A program made the translations under genes and the position numbers. Under the pieces are notes generated by a model that was given only the letters and a program-made list of their open reading frames with translations, was not told the origin of the DNA and searched no databases. A stretch of 64,000 nucleotides of DNA. Origin: Galeruca laticollis (lineage: Eukaryota; Arthropoda; Insecta; Coleoptera; Chrysomelidae). Positions 30,801 to 41,801 of the stretch are shown here, piece by piece. The stretch lies in NCBI GenBank assembly GCA_963921935.1, contig OY998179.1, positions 24,301,114 to 24,365,113 of the forward strand. The letters are read 5' to 3'. How positions within the stretch are numbered: the first letter of the stretch is position 1; every line of letters begins with the position of its first letter.

Positions 30801-32242
30801 TATATACCGTATGTAAATACTTTTAATCACTCTTTGTTATCTTTGATACTCTGCTATACGCTTTGTACAGTTAGAAATAAAACTCTTAAAATTATTTTTG
30901 TCTTCTTAAAAAAGATATTTTCGGAAAAGAAAAGAAAAGTTGCATCCATACAGCATTCAGTTATGTCAAGAGTTACTCGACGATGACTTTCGTGAAGAGT
31001 TGCTTTTTGCGAGTGGGCTCAAAAACAAATACATAATCAGATCGATTTCTTTGATTTTGTCCTTTTTGGAGATGAAGCAACGTTTCATAAGAATGGTTCC
31101 ATGAATAGACATAATTTCCATTACTATTCCATGAATTATCCTTATATTACATCAACTCAAAGTAAAACTAGGCGGTCTTTGAATGTTTGGGGTGGTATAA
31201 TTGGAGACCACGTAATTGGACCACATTTTTTCGATGGAAGAGTGAATGGTCTAGTTTATTTAGACTTTCTAGAAGATCATTTACCATTACTGTTGGAAAA
31301 TATTCCGCTCAACATTCGGCAAATAATGTGGATTTTACACGATGGAGATCCGGTACACCACACTGCTTCAATTCACAATCAGCTGAATACCCATTTTCCT
31401 GTCAGATGAGTAGGAAGAGGAGAACCCATTGCATGGCCACCTCGATCACCAGACTTGACTAAAATTAACTTTGCCATGTGGGGTTATGTAAAAAACCGTG
31501 TTTACCAAATACCGCCAACTGCACAGAACGATATGAAGGAAAGAATACGAGAAGTGTTTCAGAGTATTAATGTAGAAATGTTGAGAAATATAAGTCGATC
31601 TTTTGAAGATCGACTGCAATGTTGTATTGACGTATTGGATGGTCATTTCGAATATTTGGTATAGAATCAATTATCAATTTACAGTTCATATTTGACTGAT
31701 GTTTTGTTATTTTTGTAAAAGATTTGTGTTACTGTCATTTTTCTATATCTTACTTCTTTCAATAAATTATTTTTTCAACTCTTTGTTATTAAACTGACAA
31801 AATCTCAGAAATTAATGATTTTAGGTATAATGAATTCCTGATAAAAATGAAAGTTTATAAGGTGTATTTTCACTTGAAATGAAATACAGGGTGATTTATT
31901 TGGAAAAATAGAGAAAATCATGTGTTCGACTCTTGGCTCGACCTGTATTCAGATGTTGTAATATCAAAAAAATGGAACTGTGTCATGAAACTACACCAAT
32001 ATTAAAATGTTATGTCTGGAAAATATTGATGTCAAATTGTTTCGTTTGAACTATACAATGCGTTGAACTCACAATGATTTTTGATGTTTGTTTCACCCTA
32101 GTGATTGGGAACACCCAGTACAAATGAAAATCATTTTGAAATGTGATGTTTACAAATGTCTACAATTTTTGTATATAACTTTATTCCATATCTTCTAAAA
32201 TAGTGTATATATCGAACTTTGTCACACCAATGGCACACTCTG

Positions 32243-33110
32243 CAGATAGATAAATATCAGATGCATGGAAAAAAATTCAGTTTCTTCATTGCTTCTTCTG
32301 TAATTGTGTAGTTACATATTTTTTATGTCTTACCTTTTTATAATATTCTTTATTTTGTTTTATAATCGCAATCTTTTGGGTTAAAGTTAACGATAGTATG
32401 TATGTTCAAGAATTTTATTTTTTGTACAATCTACACAATATCCAAAAAATAATGTGTGTAGTATTCGTTAGCGAAGACTAGAATGGAATTGCAATCAAAA
32501 TAATTCTTTTAAGTTCATTAATCATGCAAGGGTGTTGTAGGATATCAATTAAGCGTCAAAATCTTCGTTATAACTTTGTGTTGAAATATATTCTAACGGT
32601 TTAGAATTGAGGGAGCGCGATGAAATTCATCAATCATTTTAGATCAAAATCTTTTTAATGAATAATAAAACATTTGCAACCAAACGATTTTTATTTGGAA
32701 AATTTTCAGTAACCTCATTCTTTTGAAAAGTGTAATGAAAAGTTATTATGCACACGATGTGTTGTTTTTTATTCATAGTTATATGTAGAATTCAACCATT
32801 TAAAGATAAGGAAATGATTCTCAACCTTCTTTCAAATATGACAACAAATCATAAATAAATGAGAAAAATGTCTCAGTAATTTTTTGTGTAGGTACATTGA
32901 AAAGTTAAGTGTATAAATTATTGATTGAATTAAAAAATAGTTTATTTTACTCCAAAACTACAAGTCCTACAATTATCCAATGCTATTGAATAAATATTAT
33001 TAGTTCAATTCATTGTTGAATGGTATTTGTAATGAAATTTACTTAGAAAATGATACAAAAGGCAAAACGCTATATTCTTATTTTTGCTTTCACTGGACAG
33101 ACTTTCATTT
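32243..33110. other. AT-rich, no gene seen
   Basis: No supported coding sequence or element boundary. Confidence 0.45.
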
Positions 33111-33325
33111 ACAGAAGACTACGAGGAAATTAAAAAAGTATATTGTGCAACAAGTGGGGAAAGTGCAACCTTTCTCACGAGTGTGGAAGCTTGTGTACAA
33201 ACACACGAATGACAAAAGTACTTTTTTCTACATTCACGCAAAAAACAACACTTTTGTGAAACACATTTAATGGAAAAAGTGGTTCTTTTTTGCACTAGTG
33301 CAACAAAATATTTGTTGCGCTCATC
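33111..33325. repeat. Imperfect palindromic element with TTGCAC/GTGCAA motifs
   Basis: The left half (TATTGTGCAACAAGTGGGGA, AAAGTGCAACC) is mirrored on the right by TTTGCACTAGTGCAACAAA and TTTGTTGCGCTCATCTGTC. The middle holds CACACGAATGACAAAAGTAC. It resembles the hairpin at 40507-40640 in motif, not in full sequence. It is probably a MITE. Confidence 0.5.
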
Positions 33326-34055
33326 TGTCATTCTTGTCAGTTTTGTGATGATTTATGACAAACATAAACATTTAAATGAAATAAAAATCCAGAGCAAGTG
33401 TCTGATCCTTTTCTATTATAGCAATAATATATTATTATATAATTTTGACTACCCACGTTGGAGTGAGCCAGATTGGAATATTATTATTTAAATGCCTTTA
33501 CGCTTGGAGTGCCAAGTTAATATATATTTTAGTTTAATTATTGTTTAATATTTCAATAGTTATTTATTTTATATTATGGGCGCCAGAGTTGGTCCGTTTG
33601 CAACGAATCCCAATTCAAATTAAAAAAAATCTAGTCTTGATTAATATATGTACATTTATTTTGTTATTACTGTCCTTACCTCAGGGATGAGTTCGGCACT
33701 AAGCGCTCGCCAGCAACAGGAAACTATAGGTAGAGATATCAGAGAAACACAAGAGAACATAGATAAACAATTTAATGTGATGGTGAAATTCAGAAAAAAT
33801 AGTTATTTATATTTACAATGATAAATAGTACGTATGTTGTAAATCAAATATAAATATTTGTGAAAACCTTCTCATAAATTCAATCATATTTCTGTTATTT
33901 ACAAGTTTTATTTAAATTTCTCATCGAGTAAATTACGCCCAATATATTTATCTACTATTTAGCATAAAATGATTATTTTTGCCGCTTGTCAATCCCAACT
34001 GTAGATTGTTCCAATTATAACCGTCGCGTTGTGAGTGAGTTCTGTGAAATGTTAT
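33326..34055. other. AT-rich, no gene seen
   Basis: No supported coding sequence or element boundary up to the Harbinger target site. Confidence 0.45.
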
Positions 34056-34212
34056 TTAGGCCTACTGTCCACTGAGGCGTCATTTGACGAATGCACGCAA
34101 GCTACAGTTGACGACATACGTATTTTGCATCTTTTATACGTCCACGCAATCGTCATGCAAGCTACAAAACGGTTTTTAGCATCGCAGAAGCACGTTTTCA
34201 TTCTCTGTGAAA

Positions 34213-36363
34213 ATGTCATCAAGCGATGATGAAGACGTGATTGCAGCATACAATTTTATTAGACGGCGACGACACAGACGTCGATTGTACTGGCTTCATC
34301 CATATATTGAAAGAAACGTTAATTGTAGATTATTTGTTGCGGCAAGAGAGTTATCAGAAGATGATTCCTACTTTCAATCATTTTACCGAATGACTAAAAA
34401 TACGTACCGAACATTAGTAAATATTGTTGGGCCCTTAATACAAAAACGAAATACTGTTATGCGAGCTTGTGTCAGCCCGGAAGAAAGGATACTTATAACG
34501 TTGAGGTAAGTTTTAAACAGTTTGTTTGTATGTGTATAGTATTTATTGGTAGAAAAAAAAGAAAACAATGTAAAATTGAATAGACGACACTTTATTGATA
34601 AAATAACCGTCATCGGTTAAACAAATTTCGGTCAGATCACAAATTTTCAAGATTTTGTAGTTCTGACAAATCAACAGTACAATTTGTATTTGCAGAATAA
34701 TTTATTGGAGAGACTGGGTTATGTGAATTAGATCCTACAGAAGAACTTGGCGAATAATTGTCTCTGTATTGTAACTGCTGTGTTGATGAATAATCCCTGT
34801 ATTGTTCCGAGTGCTGTACTGGTAGATAATTGTCGCTATTATATTGTTGTGGGCGGTGTGTTGCCGCATAATTGTTCGTGTATGATTGCCTTTGCTGTGG
34901 TGCGCCCGACTGAATCTCCTCGAGTAATAATAGCACTTTAATTCTAAACATTCGCATTTGTTCCTCAGATAAACTTTCTACATCTGATAATAAACTGAGT
35001 AAAAACATTTTTCTTGGATTATCCTTCGCTGTTTCTTTTCTTTTCATCCAGTCCACAAATGCTTTATCCGCTTCGTTGGTAACTTTTTTTATTTTGGGTC
35101 GTTTGAATTTGGGCAAGACCGATTCAGAAGATGCTTCGCCAGAAGTTGTAGCAGATTCAGCAGGTTCTTCGTTAGCTGAAGAATTTGATATGTTGTCAAC
35201 CGCTATGTTTTCAGTCTCTTCTTCTGGAAATAAAGGGATATTCCTTGGTTCACCCGTGTGAATAGTTGCTTTGACAAAAGGGAGAACAAACTGTAATTCA
35301 TCATGTAGATAGTATAATTTCTTTTGCTTCGTTGATGAACCACTAGGAGTTGGTTTCAGGCTGCGGACAAATCCATTCCTAATATTCCTCCATCTAGTTT
35401 GACAGTCGCTCACTGCAAAAAAACATACATATCTTTCTCTTTTATTCCAGATACCTATCAACTGGGTGTAGCTTTCGAGCACTAGGATTTTACTTTGCTC
35501 GAGGAGAATGCACAATATCACGAGTTGTAGCAGAAACGACTGAAGTTATATGGAACGCACTCAAAGATACCTTTATGCCTGTTCCAACTACAGATGAATG
35601 GAAGCCTATCGCAACCAGATACTACGAACTTTGGAATCTGCCAAATTGCTTAGGATCCGTGGACGGGAAACACATAAGAATTCAAAAGTATCCTAACACA
35701 GGATCTGCAAATTACAACTATAAAGGATACCATTCAATTATTTTATTAGGATGTTGCGATGCAGACGGTTACTTTACGGCTATAGAATGTGGATTTGCTG
35801 GAAGAAATAGTGATGGTGGTGTCTTTCAAGTGTCAAATTTCGGATAGTGGTTAGAAAGAGATGGCTTAAATATTCCTAATGCAGGCTCACCATTGCCACA
35901 TGACGAAGATTCTGGGAATATATTTCCATATTATTTTGTTGGGGACAATGCATTTCCCTTAAAAAGATATTTGATGAGACCATATTCTGTAAAACAAATA
36001 GACAACACCAGAAGAATATTTAATTACCGATTGAGCCGTGGACGCAAAACAATTGAATGTGTATTTGGTATGATGTCTCAAAAATTTCAAGTTCTTTTAA
36101 AACCTATAACATGTCGCAAATATGCTACAATAGTTTCAATAGTAAAATGTATATGTATTTTACATAATTATGTACGTAAACACGAAGGAGTCCGGTATAC
36201 ACTGAATACATTCGGTGAAGCAACACAGATAAACAAACCAATTTTAATACCAAATATGACCTTCGTTAACACACCAAACGGTTTACGTAATTATTTAACA
36301 AATTATTTTTTGAGACCGGACTGTGCACTCTCCTGGCAATGGAATTACTGTGTAATTGAATAA
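34213..36363 (+). pseudogene. Harbinger transposase, two exons, one nonsense codon
   Basis: Exon 1 is 34213-34505 (ATG at 34213, donor GTAAGT). Exon 2 is 35451-36363 (acceptor TTATTCCAG). The join keeps frame (LITLR then YLSTGCSFRALGF). The product would be 401 residues. Exon 1 has the basic YNFIRRRRHRRRLYW segment. Exon 2 has the DDE_4 catalytic residues: Asp in LGSVDGKHIRI, Asp in YFVGDNAFPL and Glu in RGRKTIECVFGMM. An in-frame TAG near 35846 (SNFG-stop-WLERDGLNIP) lies between the first two catalytic Asp residues, so this copy is disabled unless read through. The rest is intact. It cuts at TTA/TAA with help from the MADF partner. Confidence 0.93.
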
Positions 36364-36523
36364 ATAAATAATATGATTACTCACCAGACATATTGGTTTT
36401 TTGTGCCACGTCACTCCACGCTTTCTCCGTGACATATTTCCTTGAATATTCTGCTAATTTATTATTGTACAGACATGGATATTCTTCGATAATCCGAACA
36501 AAATTGGCTGCTGAGGCCGCCAT
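34637..36523 (-). CDS. Harbinger-encoded MADF/BESS DNA-binding protein, two exons, intact (304 aa)
   Basis: Exon 1 is 36385-36523 (MAASAANFVRIIEEYPCLYN; donor GTGAGT). Exon 2 is 34637-35412 (acceptor TTTGCAG). The splice joins the MADF domain in frame (KTNMS then DCQTRWRNIRNGFVRSL). The middle is acidic and Ser-rich. A BESS-like motif (RKMFLLSLLSDVESLSEEQM) follows, then a Q/Y/S-rich tail. In Harbinger elements the second protein binds DNA and escorts the transposase to the nucleus and ends; that role is inferred here from the family. Exon 2 lies inside the transposase intron, and transposase exon 2 lies inside this gene's intron. Confidence 0.92.
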
Positions 36524-36734
36524 TTCACACGTGTTTGCGTCTCGCCGTACGGTTGAGTACTGGCAGGCTGCTGCACGAGCTGCATGACGAACGTATGACG
36601 ATACGCAAATGCGACGATGCCGCATCGTGGACACAGTGTCGTCCCTTTCTGCGTAAGATGCAAGCAAGCTACACACAAGTGTAAAATGACGATGTCGTGC
36701 GTATGACGTGCGGCTTCGTGGACAGTAGGCCTTA

Positions 36735-37576
36735 GTTTATATGAAGACGAAAGGTGTGGCGTGTTGAGAATATTATTATTGTTAAAGAATATGAATTTGG
36801 TGAGTAGGTATGTGATTAATTAATTAGTGTGTTAGGTCCGTAATATTAGTGGAGATTGAACCTTTAAATCTAATAATTATATAAGAAATTAGTAGCAATA
36901 ATAACACCTAACCTAACATCTGAGAAATTATTCGTGTTATTGTTTTTTATAGGCAAGATTAATGTACACAAGAAAATATAGAGTTCATCATTGGCTTCTT
37001 TTCAAATCTGGAGATAATGTATATGGAATGTTCAGGGTTACGATTGAACAAAACCGGAACTCAGGATGAAAAATAACTTGTGTGTTATTCCTCCAATATT
37101 ATACCACAATAAATGGCAATATCAATCGACGAATTTAATTCACTATTTGTTTAAATACGGATTATATTATTGTTATTTTCATTCGTATACTTTGTCGAAT
37201 ACTTTAGTCGACTTATTATTTAGTTTTGTTGAAGTTATCTTTACTTTTTATACTAATTTGGAGAAAGAAAATTTAACATGACTCTCGTCTTATAAGACCA
37301 CGACGCTTCACTCCCAAGCTTAAAATCAACAACTTGCAATTGTTTTTAATTTTGTTTTATTGTTCATTGTTGTTAAGTAGAAATAATTGTTTTTCTCAAA
37401 TCAAAACATCCACTCCTGTGTTCTCTTAGATATATTCACTGTGTTTATTTACGTTTCAAGACCGCACTATAATCACTCCGAATCACTCTATCCGAACCAT
37501 CAAAGAACGTAAATTTCCGCGTTAAATATTTTGATTTGACGTTACGATACAATCTGATTGAAAAGTTTATACTATT
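36735..37576. other. AT-rich, no gene seen
   Basis: No supported coding sequence. ACCTAACCTAAC-like text near 36907 is a common insect motif and not an element end. Confidence 0.45.
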
Positions 37577-39942
37577 AGTCCCGGAAAGTAAGGTCGAAAA
37601 ATCTGTTAACTATCAAAACTTTCCCATAACTGATTTTTAATTTTTAAATAAAAATATATTGACCCAGCATCACTCTCCTAGATTGTCTAATAATTTCCAT
37701 TGGAGCTTGCGACGCAGCTTGCAAGCACAGCTCAGACCACCTAAAATTAAAGTGATTTATGCTCGTGTCATTCCTGGATGTGTTCTTACAAAAAAATCGT
37801 AGAGATGAAAATTGAAGCAAATCTTATGCTATTGAAGGTGACATAAATCGTTTTTTTAAAAAAAAATTTTCCGATCTTAAATTTTCCAAAAATTGAAAAA
37901 ATTTACGAAAATTATATTTTTGGTTGGTAATTATAAATAAAATATTAACATCGAGGTCAAAACATAGGTAAACATAGAGGGCAACGAAAATAAAAATTTT
38001 TACATCTAGTTTTTTCTCCTTTTAGCGTTGAAAAATTTCTTAAAAATAACTTTTTACATTATAAATATGTTTGTTTTTGAAAGACGAGTATTTTGAAAAA
38101 TAAATTTTCAGATGCGACTTTTACAAGCTGAGATAAACAAATTCAAAATCTGCTAGGTACTGTCATAATATTAATTGAAATTTTCAAATTTTGATCACTT
38201 CGCTAGGTTGTTGAATCCCAACTCAACTTAAACACAATTTTTCATTTTTCTACCGTTAATTGGTCCATTCAAAAGAGAACAGTAATCCTAGCTCGCTCGG
38301 CCAAACGGTGCGGCGTCAGCTGCTTGGCGTTCTGGTGGGTGGTCAGCGCTCATTCTCTTCGAACGCCCAAAAGACCCTTACTAACATGACTGACGACGTA
38401 CTTGTACCCGACGAATTATTGAACATTATTTCGTGTTCTTGTACCACAGGGTGCTCTACTAGCAGGTGTGGTTGTAAAAAAGTTGGCATACATTGTACGA
38501 TATTATGTAAAAATTGCGAAGGCAAAAATTGTTGTAACATCGAAATAGTAAGTACGGTATTTGACAATGACGAGGATGATAATGAATCTCTGAGTGATGA
38601 GCTAAATTTTGATATGACTCAATTAGTTGATTGTGAACTTGCAATTGATAGTGGCAATAATATCGATGAGGATTTGTTTGCTAATGATAATGACGAGGAA
38701 AATTGTACAGAGCCATTTCCTCAGAGACAAAAAAGGGCGAGAATTTGTAGAAAATAGGTGTAAATTTGTAAATACATATTATTCTTAGTATCTACGTTTC
38801 GAATTATGTATAATATATATAATAAATGGATTTATAGATATAAATTATAAATATCATTGTACCTTATTTCTAGCAATATGTAATGGTTGATAACCATACT
38901 ATTAGCAAACCATAAATGCAAAATTTTTACAAAGAAAACCAAAATAAAAGCTTGAGCTTCGTTCAACTGCGAACGAGCGCTGACCCCCCACCACAACGCC
39001 AAGCAGCTGCCGCCGCACTGTTTGGCCGAGCGAGCTAGGATTACTATTCTCTTTTGAATGGACCAATTGACGGTAGAGAAATGAAAATTTGTGTTGGGAT
39101 TCGACAACCTAGCGGAGTGATCAAAATTTGAAAATTTCAATCAATATTATCACAGAATCTAAGAGACTTTGAATTTGTTTATCTCAACTTGTAAAAGTCG
39201 CATCTAAAAATTTTTTTTTTAAATACTCGTCTTTCAAAGACACATATTTATAACGTGACAACATATTTTAAACAAATTTTTCAACGCCAAAATGGGAAAA
39301 AAATAGATGGAAAAATTTTTATTTTCGGTAAATATTCTAAAAAACTATGTAAACAAATTTTTAAAAATTTTGTTTATGTTATTTATAAAAATATAACTTT
39401 CACTCTGTCGATTGCAACAAACCGTTTCTCAATATCATTAATGTTCATAAATTTAGACGCGATTGAACAAAAAAAACATGTTTCCAATTTGAGCAGCCGC
39501 CATTTTGAATTTTCCAAATCTGAAAAAACGTAAATTTTTGGAAGTTCGCCTCTATGTTTATCTATGTTTTGACCTCGATAATAATATTTTATTTATAATT
39601 ACCAACCAAAAATATAATTTTCGTAATTTTTTTCAATTTTTGGAAAATTTGAGATCGGAAATTTTTTTTTTGAAAAAACTATTCACGTCACCTTCAAGAT
39701 CATAAGATTTGCTTCACTATTCATCTCTACGATTTTTTTGTAAGAACACATCCAGAAATGACACGAGCATAAATCACTTGAATTTTAGGTGGTCTGAGCT
39801 GTGCTTGCAAGCTGCGTCGCAAGCTCCAGCGGAAATTATTAGACAATCTAGGATAGTGATGCTGGGTCAATATATTTTCATTTAAAAATAAAAAATCAAT
39901 TATGGGAAACTTTTGACTTTTATTTCCTTACTTTCCCGGACT
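37577..39942. mobile_element. Foldback-like element with ~0.8-1.0-kb inverted repeats and CXC ORF
   Basis: The left arm starts AGTCCCGGAAAGTAAGG at 37577, and the right arm ends with its inverse CCTTACTTTCCCGGACT at 39942. The arms match through the block with GGTGGTCTGAGCTG-type text and on to the GGCCGAGCGAGCTAGGATTA region. The left arm is about 785 bp. The right arm is about 980 bp because it carries ~125 extra bases near 39400-39535. About 600 bp of unique sequence in the centre holds a CXC-type cysteine-rich ORF. No target duplication is clear; TATAC-like text lies on both sides. The superfamily is unknown. Confidence 0.8.
38386..38757 (+). CDS. CXC (tesmin/TSO1-like) cysteine-rich protein fragment, 123 aa
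   Basis: The ATG at 38386 (MTDDVLVPDELLNIIS) leads straight into one cysteine-rich block with about ten Cys in 40 residues: CSCTTGCSTSRCGCKKVG, then C-x5-C-x2-C-x4-CC. An acidic tail (DNDEDDNESLSDE) and a basic end (RQKRARICRK) follow. CXC domains bind DNA with zinc. Similar blocks end several uncharacterised arthropod proteins thought to come from transposons, so this is probably the C-terminal remnant of a larger element protein. The same frame runs upstream to 38260, but that part is inverted-repeat sequence. Confidence 0.6.
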   Translation: MTDDVLVPDELLNIISCSCTTGCSTSRCGCKKVGIHCTILCKNCEGKNCCNIEIVSTVFDNDEDDNESLSDELNFDMTQLVDCELAIDSGNNIDEDLFANDNDEENCTEPFPQRQKRARICRK

Positions 39943-40506
39943 ATGTATACAGGGTTTTTAAAAGTGATTATAAATGACAAAGATACAATAATTGAATTTT
40001 GTTCCAAAATTCATGTTATTCTTTATACATGGTTGCTTATAAGTACATACTAGAATATAATTGACGAAATTTACTCATAGTTTTTTTTTTCTTTGAAATA
40101 TAATTAATAAATTGAATTGACGTCTTTAAATCATTTTATTAAAATGTATATTATGTGTAGGTATTTCTTGACATGTCTAAACTATGTATATTCAAATAGC
40201 ATGTCGTTATGAATTATTTTTATTGAATACTTACTAGAAATTGATATTATTCAAGTGATACTATTTAGTTTAATGTTCCTTGTAGCTATGTTTCACTTTA
40301 ATATCTTACTACTTAGTCTCAACGAGTTACAATTATTGCAAAAATCTTTGATTATTTAAAATTTAAATGGTCAAAGCGAAAACCAGCTATGATTAAGTAC
40401 TGACAAGGTGGAGGCCATAAAGATACAAAAAAAGAAGAACGGTTAAAATACATTCTGAGTTCTGACATGGCTCTAATTTTCCAGTTTTTGCATGAATGTA
40501 GAAAAA
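39943..40506. other. AT-rich, no gene seen
   Basis: A TACAGGG motif at 39949 resembles a mariner end, but no partner end was found. No supported coding sequence. Confidence 0.4.
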
Positions 40507-40640
40507 ATATTGTATGCAACTCGTGCAAAACGTGTTTTTTGCACTCGACGTGTTGTCCAACTCGGCCTAAAGGCCTCGTTGGACAATTTCACGTCGCGTG
40601 CAAAAAACACTCACTTTTTGCACTTGTTGCATAAATAACT
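40507..40640. repeat. 134-bp imperfect palindrome (hairpin MITE)
   Basis: The arms meet at GGCCTAAAGGCC (40565-40575). The outer ends are ATGCAACTCGTGCAAAA and TTTTTGCACTTGTTGCAT, with TTTTTTGCACTCGACGTG mirrored by CACGTCGCGTGCAAAAAA-type text. The arms are about 64 bp with a few mismatches. There is no coding capacity. Confidence 0.85.
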
Positions 40641-41152
40641 ATATCCCACATGTTGCACACTATGCTTCTTCTAGAACTGAACAAATTTAAAGAATACAAG
40701 TAAATAGTTATATAGAAAATGTCTAGGCATAGAGGATTACCATGCCGAAAAGAGTCTAGGCATCGATGACCCTGCCGAAAAGGCTAGGCATCGAGGGTAC
40801 CCCTGCTGGAAAAAGTAGCAATTCTTCATATAAATGTATGTGGTGTGGGCAAAGGGCCGCGAGAAATAACACATCTCCCTGTATGAGCAATATATGGTTT
40901 GGAAGTTAAGTAAGCTATGAGAAATACGCAACTTTTCATAGCAGTTGTAGAAAAACTATAATACTCTAGTTTATTGTCGAAAATTGCGGTTTAAAATTGA
41001 CAGATTTTGCGCGAAAACGTTGAGGTGACGGTATACTCTTTTCACTGGCAGCGCCGATCCTAGTAAAATATTGCAAGCGGACCCCACAAAACGCAAAAAC
41101 AGTTCTTTGCCATTAAGTTCATTTGAAATAAGAAGTATTATAAACTTGTGGA
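40641..41152. other. No gene seen
   Basis: Contains three diverged short blocks of TCTAGGCATCGA-type text (40720-40800). It may include the upstream part of the Crypton-like element that follows, but no start can be identified. Confidence 0.4.
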
Positions 41153-41801
41153 ATGAAAATAAGTACTCCAGAAGCCCTTCAGCGCAAATTTTACCACATT
41201 GTCACCGTTGAATTAGCTTGGAGAGGAGGTGAGGCCGTTGCTTATTTGGTAGATTTTTTTAATTTAGAAAAAAGCTATTATAATGACGGATCTTTAAGCA
41301 ACCGGGTAAAATATAACCTAATTTTTAGCAAAACTTGTCAAAGGGGTTCAAAATGTTGCACTGAGAGTAAATGGCTAGTGGAAAATACCATTGATGTCAA
41401 CATATGTCTAGATAGATTATTTGAAAAATTAATTTCTAAAAGGGGATCTAATGTTAAATCTAACAGATTTTTTTTAAATCCAAACCGTTATTGGAATACG
41501 GAGACTGACAATTGCTATGACAACATGCCACTTGGTAAAAATACAAAAAATGGATGGACAAAATCTTTTGTTGAAGCCATTGGTTTGGATACAAAAAAAA
41601 AGTACCAATCACTCTAACATATCCTCAGCAGTCAGTCAATTGGCTAAAATTGGTGTTCAAGAGCTACAACTATTAAAAATAACAGGTCACAATAACGCAA
41701 ATTCCATAAAACCGTATTTGAACATTGACCAACAGTACCACAATCAAATTATAAATAGTATGCGCGGAAACTCTACTTCAATTGTTAAAGAAAACACATA
41801 A
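41153..41801 (+). pseudogene. Crypton-like tyrosine recombinase (DUF3504-type), frameshifted
   Basis: The first frame, 41153-41617, has TPEALQRKFYHIVTVELAWRGGEA, which includes the first catalytic Arg of tyrosine recombinases in RGGEA context, then YNLIFSKTCQRG and DVNICLDRLFEKLISKRG. A frameshift at about 41603 moves to the frame with STNHSN, LLKITGHNNANSIKPYL and the nucleophile Tyr. The usual HSNR is HSNI here, so the second catalytic Arg is lost, and there is a frame break. The ancestral enzyme would cut and rejoin DNA through a Tyr-DNA link. Crypton is the likely source, though DUF3504 domains also occur in host proteins. Confidence 0.75.

Larger units (their letters stand above)
20174..30940 (+). 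mobile_element. Ty3/gypsy errantivirus-like retroelement, internally deleted, with five insertions
   Basis: The 4-bp duplication TGCA (20170-20173, 30941-30944) bounds the element. The LTRs begin AGGTATGTCTACAG (5') and AGTTATGTCTACAG (3', at 25363), following a polypurine tract AAAGACGGGAGG (25351-25362). The LTR is about 200 bp once insertions are removed. Its 3' half survives at 21099-21180 (5' LTR) and 30803-30940 (3' LTR). Gag, protease and nearly all RT are deleted. RNase H, part of integrase and the end of an env-like ORF remain. Confidence 0.87.
19846..31664 (+). pseudogene. Mariner/IS630-type transposase, split by retroelement and broken
   Basis: The N-terminal part (19846-20169) carries the helix-turn-helix of DUF4817 type (MVWVLGECSRNCLLSIRIYQ, then RTLERLMDRF). 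It ends in RILHKN followed by an in-frame TAG. Past the insertion (from 30945) it continues HPYSIQLCQELLDDDF. A frameshift follows, then the catalytic Asp region FDFVLFGDEATFHKNG, NVWGGIIGDHVIGP, the second region with ILHDGDPVHH, and the D/E box AWPPRSPDLTKINFAMWGYV. It ends FEYLV at 31664. A frameshift or stop also lies near 31409. The enzyme would cut and paste at TA. The copy is dead. Confidence 0.88.
19152..32242 (+). mobile_element. Mariner/IS630-type element 1 with long TIRs, hosting all of 20174-30940
   Basis: The termini CAGGGCGCGCTATTGGTGTGAC (left) and, inverted on the right, CAGAGTGTGCCATTGGTGTGAC are preceded by TA on the left (19150-19151). The right flank reads CA. The inverted repeats run about 570 bp, to about 19725 and 31780. 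The transposase is split by a gypsy-type retroelement; the retroelement's TGCA target duplications (20170-20173 and 30941-30944) allow the two coding halves to be joined in frame. Confidence 0.88.
34059..36731 (+). mobile_element. PIF/Harbinger element with two interleaved genes, TTA target duplications
   Basis: The inverted ends GGCCTACTGTCCAC (34059-34072) and GTGGACAGTAGGCC (36718-36731) are exact, and TTA flanks both (34056-34058, 36732-36734). It carries a transposase on + and a MADF/BESS DNA-binding protein on -. Each gene starts near one end and points inward. Subterminal ACGTATGACG/CGTCATACG-type motifs occur near both ends. Confidence 0.96.

Noticed and set aside
38260..38385. Upstream extension of the CXC ORF
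   Set aside because: This stretch is inverted-repeat arm sequence with a mirror copy at 38990-39085, so it is unlikely to be native coding sequence.
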